NCBI GenBank assembly: GCA_019358895.1
Contig: JAHHIG010000006.1
Span: 186,001 to 250,000, forward strand
From: Tildeniella nuda ZEHNDER 1965/U140
Lineage (GTDB): Bacteria; Cyanobacteriota; Cyanobacteriia; Leptolyngbyales; Leptolyngbyaceae
DNA: 64,000 nt
Reading direction: 5' to 3'
A program made the position numbers and the translations under genes. Of this stretch, positions 1 to 8,750 are shown in pieces (positions within the stretch are counted from its first letter, which is position 1; the number at the start of each line of letters is the position of its first letter). The notes beneath the pieces were generated by a model. That model saw only the letters and a list, made by a program, of their open reading frames with translations, was not told the origin of the DNA and made no database searches.

Positions 1-994
1 AAATCCACAGTCCTTCTAGCGGTTCGCTCCAGGTTTTCAGTGTGGGCATTCGTTCATCCAGCGCGGCACTGAGAATCTGGCTGATCAGGTTGGCATGAAT
101 GGTGACCCCTGCCATCCGTGTAGGAGCGGTTAAACTGCTGCTATATGGCACGTAGAACAAGTCTTTCAGGCTTTCGGCTGTGGCACCAATCAGCACAATG
201 CGATCGCGCATCAAATCGGATGGCACCTTGCGCTCCAACACCTCTGTTAGCGTGATTGTCTGAAAACGCTGCATGGTGCCCCGATAGTTCAGCATGACCT
301 GGTAGCCGCCTGCTTGAGCGCCGACATAGCTGCCCGTATTCGCGGTCAACGGTGGAAAGATGGCTGCACCTAGCTTTATGGTCTGATCAGCAGTCATCTC
401 TGGCTCAATGCCGTTCTCTTTCAGGTAGAGGGCTGCCAGCGTGAACCCAAAGCTGAAGACGTTTTCACCTTGCTCATCTTCGAGGTAGAACAAGCCCCGA
501 CGGATTTTCCCATCGCCATCCAGCGCGAAGTCATTTGCGCCAACCTGATCGCGCTGCTTTAGAGCGGGAGGTGGTTTCACCGGGGAACTATCGCTGCTGC
601 TGCCAACTTTCTGGACACCGATGAGATTGGGTGTCGTTGCAAAGAGGTTAGCCAAGGTTTGACCACCTGGCTCTACAGGCAGATCGCGGTAGAGATCCAG
701 CCCGATCGCCGCTGGTTTCTGCTGCTTAATCGTCTCCAACAAACCAGCGAGTTCTGCATCTGTCAGCGACCAATGCCCGACCTTCTGCACATCTGCCTCG
801 TTGATTTCAACAATGACAATGCGAGGGTCGATCGCCTCTTGAGGACGCAGGAGAAAAAACTGATCCAGCACTGGAAATTCCAACGCTTGCAGTAAGCCCA
901 GCGATCGCAGACCCAGAACGACGAACGTGACGCTGGGCACCGCGATGATCATTCCGCGCCATTGCCAGATCTTTTGTTTCAGCACGTTCCACAT
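1..994 (-). CDS. CHASE2-domain sensor protein, N-terminal part (runs off the window)
   Basis: The minus strand is open from an ATG at 994 to the window edge, about 331 residues. The start MWNVLKQK is followed by a hydrophobic helix (residues about 14-30) and then a long extracytoplasmic CHASE2 region: IDPRIVIVEIN near residue 50, DGKIRRGLF in the middle, and the typical ending in which VLIGATAESLKDLF and MAGVTIHANLIS can be read. An in-frame TGA lies just upstream of the start. In CHASE2 proteins the sensor is normally followed by transmembrane helices and a kinase, cyclase or CHAT-type output; that part is outside the window, so the output is unknown. The next gene on the same strand is a DUF928 protein, a pairing often seen in cyanobacteria. 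Family call confident; full function not determinable. Confidence 0.85.
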   Translation of the reverse strand, partial: MWNVLKQKIWQWRGMIIAVPSVTFVVLGLRSLGLLQALEFPVLDQFFLLRPQEAIDPRIVIVEINEADVQKVGHWSLTDAELAGLLETIKQQKPAAIGLDLYRDLPVEPGGQTLANLFATTPNLIGVQKVGSSSDSSPVKPPPALKQRDQVGANDFALDGDGKIRRGLFYLEDEQGENVFSFGFTLAALYLKENGIEPEMTADQTIKLGAAIFPPLTANTGSYVGAQAGGYQVMLNYRGTMQRFQTITLTEVLERKVPSDLMRDRIVLIGATAESLKDLFYVPYSSSLTAPTRMAGVTIHANLISQILSAALDERMPTLKTWSEPLEGLWI

Positions 995-1101
995 AGGGCA
1001 GTTCCAGGGCACTCAGACTCACAATTGAGCGCTCAGCTATGAGCTTTTTCTGATCACTAATCACTGCATCCGGACGATGGTCACGCCTCCAGCGATCGCA
1101 G

Positions 1102-1887
1102 CTACGGCTTCTCAGTGTTAGCAGTCACCAGGGGTGCCGCTGCAATTGCCTCTAACCCGACCGATCGCACCACGTCACGCCAGTCATTGAGAAACCTGGA
1201 GTTTTGTGGATATTTCTGCTGGAGGTCTGCAAGTTCGGTCAACGTTTCGTGCCAGATGCCAGCCTCGGCATACAGGTTTGGACGATTACCCGGTAAGGTC
1301 TTTTGGAGGGCTTTTGTCAGCGCGACATCGGGGTTCGATCGCTCAATCCATCCTTCTACCGTGGGGCTACCACTCAAGCCAGTAGTCGCATCGCAGAGCG
1401 TTGTCATAAACCAGTGATACTGCTTCCCTACTTGCAGGGCTGGGGCACTGTCTGGGAGGTCAAAGCGCACAATGCCTGCTGTGGCGGGTAGCGCAAAAGT
1501 GGTTTCGTAAACGACTTTGGTATCGTCATCGCTAAGGAGAAGGAACGCGGCTGTTTGTGCGGAAGATTGGGGAATGTAGACAAAAAAGCTGGGGCGCTCG
1601 GCAAAGGTGAATCCCAATCTGGTGTTCGGCACAACCGCTGTGAGCAGTTTGTTTGTCGGTTGCTGGCTACCTCGCAAACAGGAGCCACGGCTTGCCCCAC
1701 CGGCGGTCGATCGCGGTGCACCCCGTTTCGGCACTTTAAATTTAAGACTAACCTTGATGGGTGATGCGATCGCAGGACGGGGCACAGCCGTCTGTGTCGC
1801 GGCTGGTAGCTCAGTGACCAGCACAGACGGCACCAGTAAAGTTAGAGAAAGCAGCGTGTGGTAACGCCAACGTTTTGTGCCGAGCAT
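1102..1887 (-). CDS. DUF928 domain protein, exported
   Basis: This 261-residue protein has an N-terminal signal-like segment (residues about 10-30, LLSLTLLVPSVLV) and then a Lys/Arg/Gly-rich linker (KFKVPKRGAPRS). The DUF928 core follows: FTFAERPSFFVYIP, then VRFDLPD, then GKQYHWFMTTLC and VEGWIER. The C-terminal part matches the helical end of DUF928 (AEAGIWHETLTELADL). A strong ribosome site, GGGAGGAG, precedes the ATG. The molecular role of DUF928 is not established. The gene lies about 100 bp upstream of the CHASE2 sensor on the same strand, so the two may form an operon. It is probably periplasmic or lumenal. Confidence 0.85.
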   Translation of the reverse strand: MLGTKRWRYHTLLSLTLLVPSVLVTELPAATQTAVPRPAIASPIKVSLKFKVPKRGAPRSTAGGASRGSCLRGSQQPTNKLLTAVVPNTRLGFTFAERPSFFVYIPQSSAQTAAFLLLSDDDTKVVYETTFALPATAGIVRFDLPDSAPALQVGKQYHWFMTTLCDATTGLSGSPTVEGWIERSNPDVALTKALQKTLPGNRPNLYAEAGIWHETLTELADLQQKYPQNSRFLNDWRDVVRSVGLEAIAAAPLVTANTEKP

Positions 1888-2226
1888 CGTAACTCCTCCC
1901 TCAGTTCTTTCAATAAGTGATTATAAGAGTGGTTACCTGTGAACTCACGACTGAATGTGAGGTTTCTAGACGTTTTCTACGTAAAGCAACTAGTTTCTTA
2001 GCCCAGCCATCCAAATCGAGGTAGCGCATCTGCTAAAACTCAGCGCGATCGGTCTACTCTCTACCCAGCTTTAAAACACAGTTGACTCGCTGATAGGCGT
2101 GGATCGCTACCTTAGACTACCCGTCGTCTTTGGGATACGCTCACCATCACTGTAAAACGCAACAAAGCATTGGATAAAACGCTTGACAGAAGCGAATCGA
2201 TACGGAGAATGATCTGGAAGCACCGT
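1888..2226. other. Intergenic region upstream of DUF928
   Basis: About 340 bp separate the ABC exporter stop from the DUF928 start. I see no coding potential, repeats or RNA motif. The DUF928 promoter should lie here, but no convincing -10/-35 pair was recognised. Confidence 0.5.
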
Positions 2227-3984
2227 TTATTGCAAGACTTCCTCTAGCTGGTGCTGGTTCCATAGGGTTTTGTAAAGTCCTGTCTGCCCCAGCAAGGCAG
2301 CGTGAGTCCCAGACTGAACGATCGCGCCCTGCTCCATGACAAAAATGCGATCGGCACTCGCGGCTGCCGATAATTGGTGAGAGATGAAGAGTACCGTTTT
2401 GCGATGGGTGCCTTCAGAGAGATTGCGCAAAATTTGGGTTGCGGTCTGGTTATCGACGCTGGAAAGGGCATCATCCAGAATCAGAATCGGTGCATCGACC
2501 AGTAACGCCCGCGCTAGGGCAGTGCGCTGCCGCTGACCACCCGACAGCGTAATGCCGCGTTCGCCGACGATCGTCTCGTACTGATGCGGAAAGTTGAGAA
2601 TCTCGCTGTGAATCTGTGCCTGTTTGGCAGCCTGAATCACCAGCGCTTCATCTGCACCTGGCTCCCCGTAGCGAATGTTGTTTTTAATCGTCGTGCTGAA
2701 GAGAAAGCTGTCCTGAGGCACATAGGCGATCGCGCCACGCAAATCGGCAAGCCGCACCTGGGTAATGTCGTAGCCATCCAAAAACAGTTGACCGGGGGCA
2801 ATGTCTAATAAACGGGGTAATGCGTTCGCCAGCGTCGATTTGCCAGCGCCGATCGTTCCTACAATGGCAACGGTTTCCTGTGGCTGAATCGTAAAGCTCA
2901 CCTGTTGCAGTGCGGGCTTCACGGTACCGCTGACGGTTGGAAAGGCAAAGGTCAGGTTTTGCGCGGTCAACTGACCTTGAACCTGCGATCGTGATAGAGC
3001 GATCGCATCAGGACGATCGCGAATTTTGGGCTGCACGGTGAGAATGGTTTCGATGCGATCGACGCTCACCTCGCCTCGCTGGTATGCCGTAATGGTGAAG
3101 CCAAGCAGGGCAGCCGGAAACGCCAGTTGACCCACATAGAGTAAAAGCGCGACAAAATCCCCGACTGTAATGGCACCTTCATTGATGGCGCTGACCCCAA
3201 ACCGCAGCACGACCAGCAGCCCTACGCTTGCCAATCCAGGTAGCAGCGGCAGCAGCGTACTGCGCGTCAACGCCAGCGAGATATTTGCCTCCAAAAGCTC
3301 CTGATTCCGTCGTTGAAACGCCTCTCGCTCATTTTCTTCCTGAGCGTAGATCTTCACCAGGGCAATGCCGCTCATGTCTTCTTGAATCAGTTCGCTCAGA
3401 TCAGACAACTGCTCCTGCACGACAATCTGCTGCGCCCGAAGTCGCGTGCTAAACAACTGCACCAAGATCAGCATCACTGGATAGACCGCCAGCGACAGCA
3501 GCGTCACTTTGACATCGATTTTGAGCATTGCGGGTAACGTCAGCGCGTAGGCAAACAGCGTATTCGCTACGCTGAGTACCGCAAATCCCAGCAAACGGCG
3601 AATATTATCGACATCGCTCGTCGATCGATTGATGAGATCGCCAACGGTATTAGCAGCGAAATAGGATGGCTCTAGCGTCAGCAAATGGGCAAATAGCTTC
3701 TGCTTCAGGTCAAACTCAACCTGACGACCCACACCAAACAGCAGCGTCCGCGAGATCATTCGCACAATCCACGTTGCCGATGCCATGCCCAGCACCAGCA
3801 CCACGTAGTAAAAAACCTGATCAAAGCTAAACGTCACCTGAAGCGTGTCGATCGCATCCCGAATCTGCAACGGAATGCGAACCCCCAGAAAATTCACAAT
3901 GAAAAGTGCTAGAACGCCTGAGACTGCTGCTTTCCAGTGAGGACGAAGGTATTGCCCCAGTTTTCGCAGTCGAGATTGAGCCAT
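2227..3984 (-). CDS. ABC exporter, fused permease and ATPase
   Basis: The product has 585 residues, typical for a half-size type IV (MsbA/multidrug-like) exporter that works as a dimer. The membrane domain spans residues about 15-305 with six hydrophobic segments. The nucleotide-binding domain spans about 335-580, with Walker A GTIGAGKST (376-384), Q-loop region YVPQDSF (421-427), signature LSGGQRQR (480-487), Walker B LILDDA (501-506) and switch His in FISHQ. All catalytic motifs are intact. Substrate cannot be inferred: neighbours (DUF928, DUF218) do not suggest one. The ATG start gives a complete N-terminus, MAQSRLRKLGQYLRPHW. Confidence 0.93.
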   Translation of the reverse strand: MAQSRLRKLGQYLRPHWKAAVSGVLALFIVNFLGVRIPLQIRDAIDTLQVTFSFDQVFYYVVLVLGMASATWIVRMISRTLLFGVGRQVEFDLKQKLFAHLLTLEPSYFAANTVGDLINRSTSDVDNIRRLLGFAVLSVANTLFAYALTLPAMLKIDVKVTLLSLAVYPVMLILVQLFSTRLRAQQIVVQEQLSDLSELIQEDMSGIALVKIYAQEENEREAFQRRNQELLEANISLALTRSTLLPLLPGLASVGLLVVLRFGVSAINEGAITVGDFVALLLYVGQLAFPAALLGFTITAYQRGEVSVDRIETILTVQPKIRDRPDAIALSRSQVQGQLTAQNLTFAFPTVSGTVKPALQQVSFTIQPQETVAIVGTIGAGKSTLANALPRLLDIAPGQLFLDGYDITQVRLADLRGAIAYVPQDSFLFSTTIKNNIRYGEPGADEALVIQAAKQAQIHSEILNFPHQYETIVGERGITLSGGQRQRTALARALLVDAPILILDDALSSVDNQTATQILRNLSEGTHRKTVLFISHQLSAAASADRIFVMEQGAIVQSGTHAALLGQTGLYKTLWNQHQLEEVLQ

Positions 3985-4090
3985 TGTTCGGTATGTCGGT
4001 GTTGCTGTATCAGTGCGGAAACTCTCTCATCCTAGACGAATCGGAGCCGCGATCGTTCACTGCTGCTTGCCCACATTTCTCCTTAGTCGT

Positions 4091-5554
4091 CTACCACTGT
4101 TGAGAAGGTTGGTCAGAAGGGGGACTGTTGCTGCGTGTGCCAGTAGACGGATTGTCTGTGCGCGTAGGATCTGTGCGCGTAGGATCTGTGCGTGTAGGAT
4201 CTGTACGTGTAGGAACGGTGCTTTGAGAAGGAGAAAAGGGTTGGTCAGTAGAGGGAATCGTTTGAGGAAAGGTGGAACCTAACGGGGATGTTTCTAGCCG
4301 TGAAGGCGGAGAAAAGGCTTGACCGCGACCTAAGGGTTCCACAGCAACGCCACCACAGTCTCTAAGATCCCGAAATTTAATCCAACCGCGCAGAAAATAA
4401 TAGAGCGCACTGGAATATTCTTCGATCGCCTGTGACCCCAAATAGAGTGCATCAACGCTGGGCAAAAAGTCAGTTGCCTGAAGATTGTGCTCCACCAGGT
4501 CGCGTTCTGGCGCTAAATTATCCAGCTTAGACCGAGCGGGCACGGTGTAAAAATCAGTGGGTCGGGCGATCGGGCAAAAGCCAAACACTTCTCGGAAGGT
4601 GCGAAACGTCCGCTCCGTGCTCATGGCAGTATTGACAACGGTCAGTTGATTGCCATAGCTGATTCCGTCCAGTAGCTTTTTAATATTTTCAGCACTTTTG
4701 CGAATGCTGATGCCATCGTGGTCTAAACGCATGGCACCGCATGGCACCCCCAGATACTGGTTGAGAAACGTCTCAATATCTTTGGCTTCCGACGCGTTCT
4801 CCTTTGTCTCTCCCTCTTTGAGCTTGCGATCGAGCCTCTGAGGAGCGCTAATCACGATCAGGCTACCAGGGTTCTGTCGATAAAGCTGGGCGGCATACAG
4901 CAGGCGATCGGCTTTATCAGTCAGTTGAATCGGCAGTTGAGTGCGTCCCTCTGTCAGTGCCCGATACGTTGCGAGGGTCATCGGTTCTTCGCCGTCTGGT
5001 GGTCTTGGCGTGGCGGGTTGGGGTGCCCCTGCTGGCGGTCTTGTTGGAGGGCAGGTCGTTCTTGGTCCTAAAAACGGACGTGTTGTGCCCTCTCCCATAA
5101 GCGCAATAATCGGCGTGCTGCCAGCGACCTGCGTGGGAGTAGATTGAATCATTTTGATGCCTTCCCATTCCAACTCTTGAGCCAGAAAGTAAGACACGAT
5201 CGGTAGGCAACACGCCAGCAAAAGCACCAGTCCAATACGAATAATATTACCGACAACCTTGTTGATTTTTGCTCCGGTCAGCAAAATCAGGAGCAGAATC
5301 ACAGCCAGACTGAGCGGTCTAAACGGCAACGAAATCAGATTCCAGAGCGTTCTAAAAATATCCGAGCTATTAAAGCCGACTGGTTCGATGGTAAAACCCA
5401 CCCCCAGCATCAGCAGAATGAGCAGCAGCACCAACATGCCCAAGAACGCTTTTGGCAGCGCTTTGAGCAGCACAAACCAGGTGACTAACCCAATCACAAT
5501 CCAGAGCAATACCTGGGTCAGCAGCAGAAAAACATCGGTAAGCAGTAAAACCAT
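4091..5554 (-). CDS. DUF218/YdcF-like membrane protein with repetitive C-terminus
   Basis: The product has 487 residues. Residues 1-125 hold at least four hydrophobic segments. A YdcF-type DUF218 domain follows at about 140-410: the opening PIIALMGEG, then DRLLYAAQLYRQNPGSLIVIS, then the acidic motif LDHDGISIRKSAENI. DUF218 proteins are thought to bind nucleotides or envelope-related ligands; the reaction is unknown. A Pro/Gly insertion (GPRTTCPPTRPPAG) breaks the start of the domain. The C-terminal 60 residues are low complexity and contain four copies of a five-residue RTDPT-like unit encoded by a 15-bp tandem repeat at about 4150-4215. Probably an inner-membrane protein. Confidence 0.8.
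   Translation of the reverse strand: MVLLLTDVFLLLTQVLLWIVIGLVTWFVLLKALPKAFLGMLVLLLILLMLGVGFTIEPVGFNSSDIFRTLWNLISLPFRPLSLAVILLLILLTGAKINKVVGNIIRIGLVLLLACCLPIVSYFLAQELEWEGIKMIQSTPTQVAGSTPIIALMGEGTTRPFLGPRTTCPPTRPPAGAPQPATPRPPDGEEPMTLATYRALTEGRTQLPIQLTDKADRLLYAAQLYRQNPGSLIVISAPQRLDRKLKEGETKENASEAKDIETFLNQYLGVPCGAMRLDHDGISIRKSAENIKKLLDGISYGNQLTVVNTAMSTERTFRTFREVFGFCPIARPTDFYTVPARSKLDNLAPERDLVEHNLQATDFLPSVDALYLGSQAIEEYSSALYYFLRGWIKFRDLRDCGGVAVEPLGRGQAFSPPSRLETSPLGSTFPQTIPSTDQPFSPSQSTVPTRTDPTRTDPTRTDPTRTDNPSTGTRSNSPPSDQPSQQW
4150..4215. repeat. 15-bp tandem repeat inside the DUF218 gene
   Basis: Four copies of a 15-bp unit (GTGCGCGTAGGATCT with small changes) lie in frame in the 3' end of the DUF218 gene. 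They encode the RTDPT repeats on the minus strand. Copy number could vary without shifting the frame. Confidence 0.8.
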
Positions 5555-5926
5555 GCTGAGCGTTCCTACCTGCCTGCTACATCTGCTTGATGACCATGCC
5601 AGCGCGATCGCCTATTCATATCAACCGACCGTCCACACTGTCTTTTACAGAGACCATGATGCAACCAAATGGTGAATTAGCAACAATTCATTGACAACTG
5701 ACAACAGGTATTCGTCTGAGTCCAAAGTCAGGACGATCTGAAATGCCCATTTAAATGATACGTTTTTTAGCACAAATTAGTACAAATGTCCGTTTGGCGC
5801 GTTTGCTTGGAGCTGATGATGGCGATCGCACCTCGCTCTCAAAGAACTAAAGCATTGCAAAATAGGGTGGGTTGCTTTTCTACCCAGTTAAGTGATCGGT
5901 TGAGGCATCTTTAGGAGGTTATCGCA
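5555..5926. other. Intergenic region upstream of the microprotein gene
   Basis: About 370 bp lie between the divergent DUF218 gene and the 24-residue gene. A TTGACA is present at 5693-5698, with no clear -10. A short hairpin (TGGGT...ACCCA) lies at about 5866-5886 before the ribosome site. No other coding potential was seen. Confidence 0.4.
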
Positions 5927-6001
5927 GTGTCAGTCATTCTTGCTCTCATTGTCTTTGGCATTCTCTTTTTCGCCCTAGCGAAAGAGCTAGTGAGCAAGTA
6001 G
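5927..6001 (+). CDS. 24-residue single-helix membrane microprotein
   Basis: A GTG-initiated frame encodes VSVILALIVFGILFFALAKE plus LVSK. It is preceded at ideal spacing by a near-perfect Shine-Dalgarno sequence, TAGGAGGT (5912-5919). The product is one hydrophobic helix of about 17 residues with a short Lys/Glu tail, like the small subunits of photosystems and cytochrome b6f. However, it does not match PsaI, PsaM, PetG/L/M/N, PsbM/J or Psb30 as I know them. A hairpin at 6054-6074 follows about 50 bp downstream. The strong ribosome site, the length and the composition support a real gene. The function is unknown; expression is not shown by sequence alone. Confidence 0.6.
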   Translation: MSVILALIVFGILFFALAKELVSK

Positions 6002-6050
6002 CAGCGTATGGTGGCTGTTGGCGATTGGTTCAGTATCCGCAAAACAATGC

Positions 6051-6074
6051 AAAAAGGGCGCATCTAGCGCCCTT
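6051..6074 (-). terminator. Rho-independent terminator (probably bidirectional)
   Basis: A perfect 8-bp stem, AAGGGCGC / GCGCCCTT, encloses a 5-base loop. Read on the minus strand it is followed by five U residues, as expected for the end of the sugar transferase transcript. On the plus strand it lies just after the microprotein gene. Confidence 0.75.
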
Positions 6075-6120
6075 ACTCCTGTAAATCCTTTTGTCCAAAA
6101 CCTTAAAACGGTGAACGATT

Positions 6121-6822
6121 TTAGAACGCGCCCACTTTTGCCACGATGACGTAGATAGTGCGTGCAATCAGAGACAGATCGTAAAGCGGATGCCATTGCT
6201 CTTGATAGCGCAAATCAAGCTCGACAATATCTTCAAAGTCTTTGACCATCGATCGACCGTTTACCTGCCATTCTCCGGTCATACCCGGCTTGACATTCAA
6301 CCGTTTCCAGTGGTGGCTATCATAACGTGAAACTTCATCAGCCGTAGGTGGGCGTGTGCCGACGAGACTCATTTCACCAAGCAGCACATTCCAAAACTGG
6401 GGAAACTCATCCAAACTGCTGCGGCGCAAAAAGCGACCCATTCTCGTGACGCGAGGATCGTCCTGGTTTTTGAAGATCAGCCCACTTGCCTCGTTCTTTA
6501 CCTGCGACTTGAGAGCATCTGCGTTCTGCACCATAGAGCGAAACTTATAGATGCGAAACGTTTGACCCAGCAGACCGTAACGCTCTTGAACGTAAAAGAT
6601 AGAACCGGGGCTATCTAGCTTGATAGCAAGAGCTAGAGGGATAAAGAGAATTACCAGTAGCAACAAGCCAACTAAACTACCCACAATGTCGACCAGGCGC
6701 TTGAAGAGTGAGTGAGCCGATCGGTGGGGTACTTGAAGCTCGGCAGAAGTAGGCAGCGACGAATCAACCATTGTGTTAGGGAACGTGGATTGCATGACCG
6801 CTTCAGCCTCTGGTAGTGACAC
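6121..6822 (-). CDS. Bacterial sugar transferase (polyprenyl-phosphate sugar phosphotransferase)
   Basis: This 233-residue protein belongs to the WcaJ/WbaP catalytic-domain family. These enzymes transfer a sugar-1-phosphate from a nucleotide sugar to undecaprenyl phosphate and so begin exopolysaccharide or O-antigen synthesis. It has one membrane re-entrant or spanning helix (about 42-67), then the family motifs DSPGSIFYVQERYG (70-83), KFRSM (93-97), DDPRVTRMGRFLRRSSLDEFPQ, MSLVGTRPP and GMTGEWQVNGRS. It has the short form with no extra N-terminal membrane domain. The substrate sugar cannot be told. It stands alone, with its own terminator. Confidence 0.92.
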   Translation of the reverse strand: MSLPEAEAVMQSTFPNTMVDSSLPTSAELQVPHRSAHSLFKRLVDIVGSLVGLLLLVILFIPLALAIKLDSPGSIFYVQERYGLLGQTFRIYKFRSMVQNADALKSQVKNEASGLIFKNQDDPRVTRMGRFLRRSSLDEFPQFWNVLLGEMSLVGTRPPTADEVSRYDSHHWKRLNVKPGMTGEWQVNGRSMVKDFEDIVELDLRYQEQWHPLYDLSLIARTIYVIVAKVGAF

Positions 6823-7121
6823 CGTGTAAATACGTATAACTTCTGGAGAAATTATAATACCTACTTCATAGCGGTCGATCGTATCCGCTGATCCACTGAC
6901 TCAATCTTTTTGATAACTTTACAAACCCACTTTTTTACCGATTTTTTATAAAGTTCTTGTAAAGCCTACGTGTATTTTTGCGCCAGCAGAGGGAACAGCG
7001 CCTGTCGAGTCATCTTTGGTCTTGCTGCATAATGCCAATTTCTCTGTAGAACGAATGCTATGCCCCAACGGTTCTCGAAGAGTGAAAGCGACTCAAGCCA
7101 AAGGTGGTAATAGCGCTCGTT

Positions 7122-7691
7122 TTAAAGCGCTTGAAATTGCGGCAGCAGCGCTTGGAGGGCTTTACCGCGATGACTTAAGGCGTGTTTTTGCTCACTTGTC
7201 ATTTCAGCAAACGTGAGCCGCTGTTCGGGGACGTAAAAAATGGGGTCATACCCAAAGCCACCCGTGCCACGTGGAGCGTAAAGAATATTACCAGCGCAGA
7301 TGCCATCTGCTTGCAGCACGATCGCACCATCCGGGCGGGCGATCGCCACAACACAGACAAACCGCGCTTCACGATTCAGCTCATTCCCCAACTCGTGCAG
7401 CAGGCGATCAATTCGCTCTACATCTGTCTTCCCATAGCGGGCAGAATAGACACCTGGTGCTCCATCCAGCGCGTCTACCTCTAAGCCAGAATCGTCAGCG
7501 ATCGCCCACTCCCCGGTTGCCTTTGCCACTTGCGACGCTTTCAAACGTGCGTTTTCAGCAAACGTAGCGCCCGTTTCCTCAATCTCTAGCGCATCGGGCT
7601 TCAGCGCCAGTTCCCAATCCAGTCCTGCTAACAGCGCCTGCATTTCTTGGAGTTTGCCGGGGTTTCCGGTTGCTACGATTAACACTTTCAT
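7122..7691 (-). CDS. rdgB: RdgB/HAM1 XTP/dITP pyrophosphatase
   Basis: The enzyme has 189 residues, the usual length. It hydrolyses non-canonical purine nucleoside triphosphates (ITP, dITP, XTP) to monophosphates and so keeps them out of DNA and RNA. The family motifs are all visible: substrate-binding VATGNPGKLQEM (6-17), the catalytic ADDSGLEVDALDGAPGVYSARYG block (Asp67 region) and GGFGYDPIF, then SHRGKALQ near the C-terminus. It has an ATG start and appears to be monocistronic. Heptamer repeats lie upstream. Confidence 0.95.
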   Translation of the reverse strand: MKVLIVATGNPGKLQEMQALLAGLDWELALKPDALEIEETGATFAENARLKASQVAKATGEWAIADDSGLEVDALDGAPGVYSARYGKTDVERIDRLLHELGNELNREARFVCVVAIARPDGAIVLQADGICAGNILYAPRGTGGFGYDPIFYVPEQRLTFAEMTSEQKHALSHRGKALQALLPQFQAL

Positions 7692-7725
7692 CGCTGACTC
7701 ATCCTTATAGAGCAGTCCTAAATAT

Positions 7726-8090
7726 AGAGCAGTCCTAAATCATTGGTGAGCAAGACTATCGATTAGCGGTCAGCGGTCAGCGGTCAGCGATCAGCTTTTT
7801 TGCGGACGGCTGACCACTCATACCAGCGTCATGCTCATCATTCAAACGATAATATTCGGTTGTTTTAGTACACGTAACGCTATGTGAGCCTTCAGCAGTC
7901 AACTCTCAGCTCTAAATGCCATGCTGAGGGCTAACCATTGTTGGATTACCACCGTTGGAATACCATACAAACCTATAGCAGACCTGGATCATTTGTGAGC
8001 GAGACTGAATCAGTTAGCGGTTAAGCGATCGGCTTTTCTGCTGACCGCTGACCGCTGACCGCTCATACCAGCGTCATTCTCATTACTTAA
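7726..8090. repeat. Two imperfect direct repeats of about 115 bp containing heptamer hairpins
   Basis: Segments at about 7726-7840 and 7976-8090 share the order: GCAG-CCT, ATCATT-GTGAGC-AGACT, a block of GGTCAGC-type heptamers, an inverted heptamer block, and CTCATACCAGCGTCAT-CTCAT. Each copy can fold as a hairpin because the heptamers are repeated in reverse complement. The direct repeat is not explained by the heptamers alone and suggests a dispersed element duplicated in place. No coding potential was seen in 7692-8197. Confidence 0.6.
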
Positions 8091-8197
8091 GTAGGATCGC
8101 CATACTTTGAAATCACTATACTTCGAAAGAGTTGCAGCATAAGTCGCTGGCTGTTGATAAGCTGTAGAATGAACTTTGGCTACTAGTAGGTAATCTC

Positions 8198-8425
8198 ATG
8201 CAAAAGCGTACCGCGTTCGATAGCACTCAATTGATGCGTCGAGCTGATGAATTGATTTCAGCCGCCTCCAATCGTTATCGAATTACGGTTCAGGTAGCGA
8301 ATCGGGCGAAGCGTCGTCGGTTTGAAGATTTTGACAGTGTGGATGACCCCATGATGAAGCCCGTCATGCGAGCGATCATTGAGATGTCAGATGAACTGAC
8401 TCAGCCTGAAATCATTGGTGAGTAG
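8198..8425 (+). CDS. rpoZ: RNA polymerase omega subunit
   Basis: The 75-residue protein begins [20 protein letters not shown] and continues [19 protein letters not shown] and [18 protein letters not shown]. This is the cyanobacterial form of omega, which binds the beta' subunit and helps RNA polymerase assembly. The ATG start is preceded by TAGTAGGTAATCTC. It lies alone between repeats; a MITE insertion follows 70 bp after the stop. Confidence 0.92.
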   Translation: MQKRTAFDSTQLMRRADELISAASNRYRITVQVANRAKRRRFEDFDSVDDPMMKPVMRAIIEMSDELTQPEIIGE

Positions 8426-8495
8426 CGCTGACGGTATGGTCTGTCAGAATTGACCTGAAGGGCGATCGCTACTTATAGCAATAGTCAGGTGGGTT

Positions 8496-8634
8496 GGGAG
8501 CATGTCACTTTCGCAAGTGCTAGATTCTGCCCTCATCCCCAACCCTTCTCCCCGAGGAGAAGGGAGCAAGGATTCAAAGTCCCTCTCCCTGGGGAGAGGG
8601 ATTTAGGGTGAGGGCGCAAAGGTGACATGCTCCC
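8496..8634. mobile_element. 139-bp MITE, copy 1, flanked by 8-bp target duplications
   Basis: The element begins GGGAGCATGTCACTTT and ends AAAGGTGACATGCTCCC, an inverted terminal repeat of at least 13 bp. It is flanked on both sides by GGTGGGTT (8488-8495 and 8635-8642), a clear 8-bp target-site duplication. The interior has the palindromic CCCTTCTCC...GGAGAAGGG and CCCTCTCC...GGAGAGGG hairpins common in cyanobacterial genomes. It has no coding capacity, so it must be moved by a transposase elsewhere. A second copy lies at 27671-27831. Confidence 0.88.
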
Positions 8635-8750
8635 GGTGGGTTAGGACGAGGTGCAGAGGTAACCCCCCGCACCTCCTTTAATTCCAACGTCCTAGCTTTT
8701 ATAGCGATCGATACTGATCTCAACATCTTTCTCTAAGCACTGCATAGGCG

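Noticed and set aside
807-1064. 85-codon minus-strand frame overlapping the CHASE2 gene start
   Set aside because: The overlapping frame from 994 gives the real CHASE2 N-terminus; this one is a shadow.
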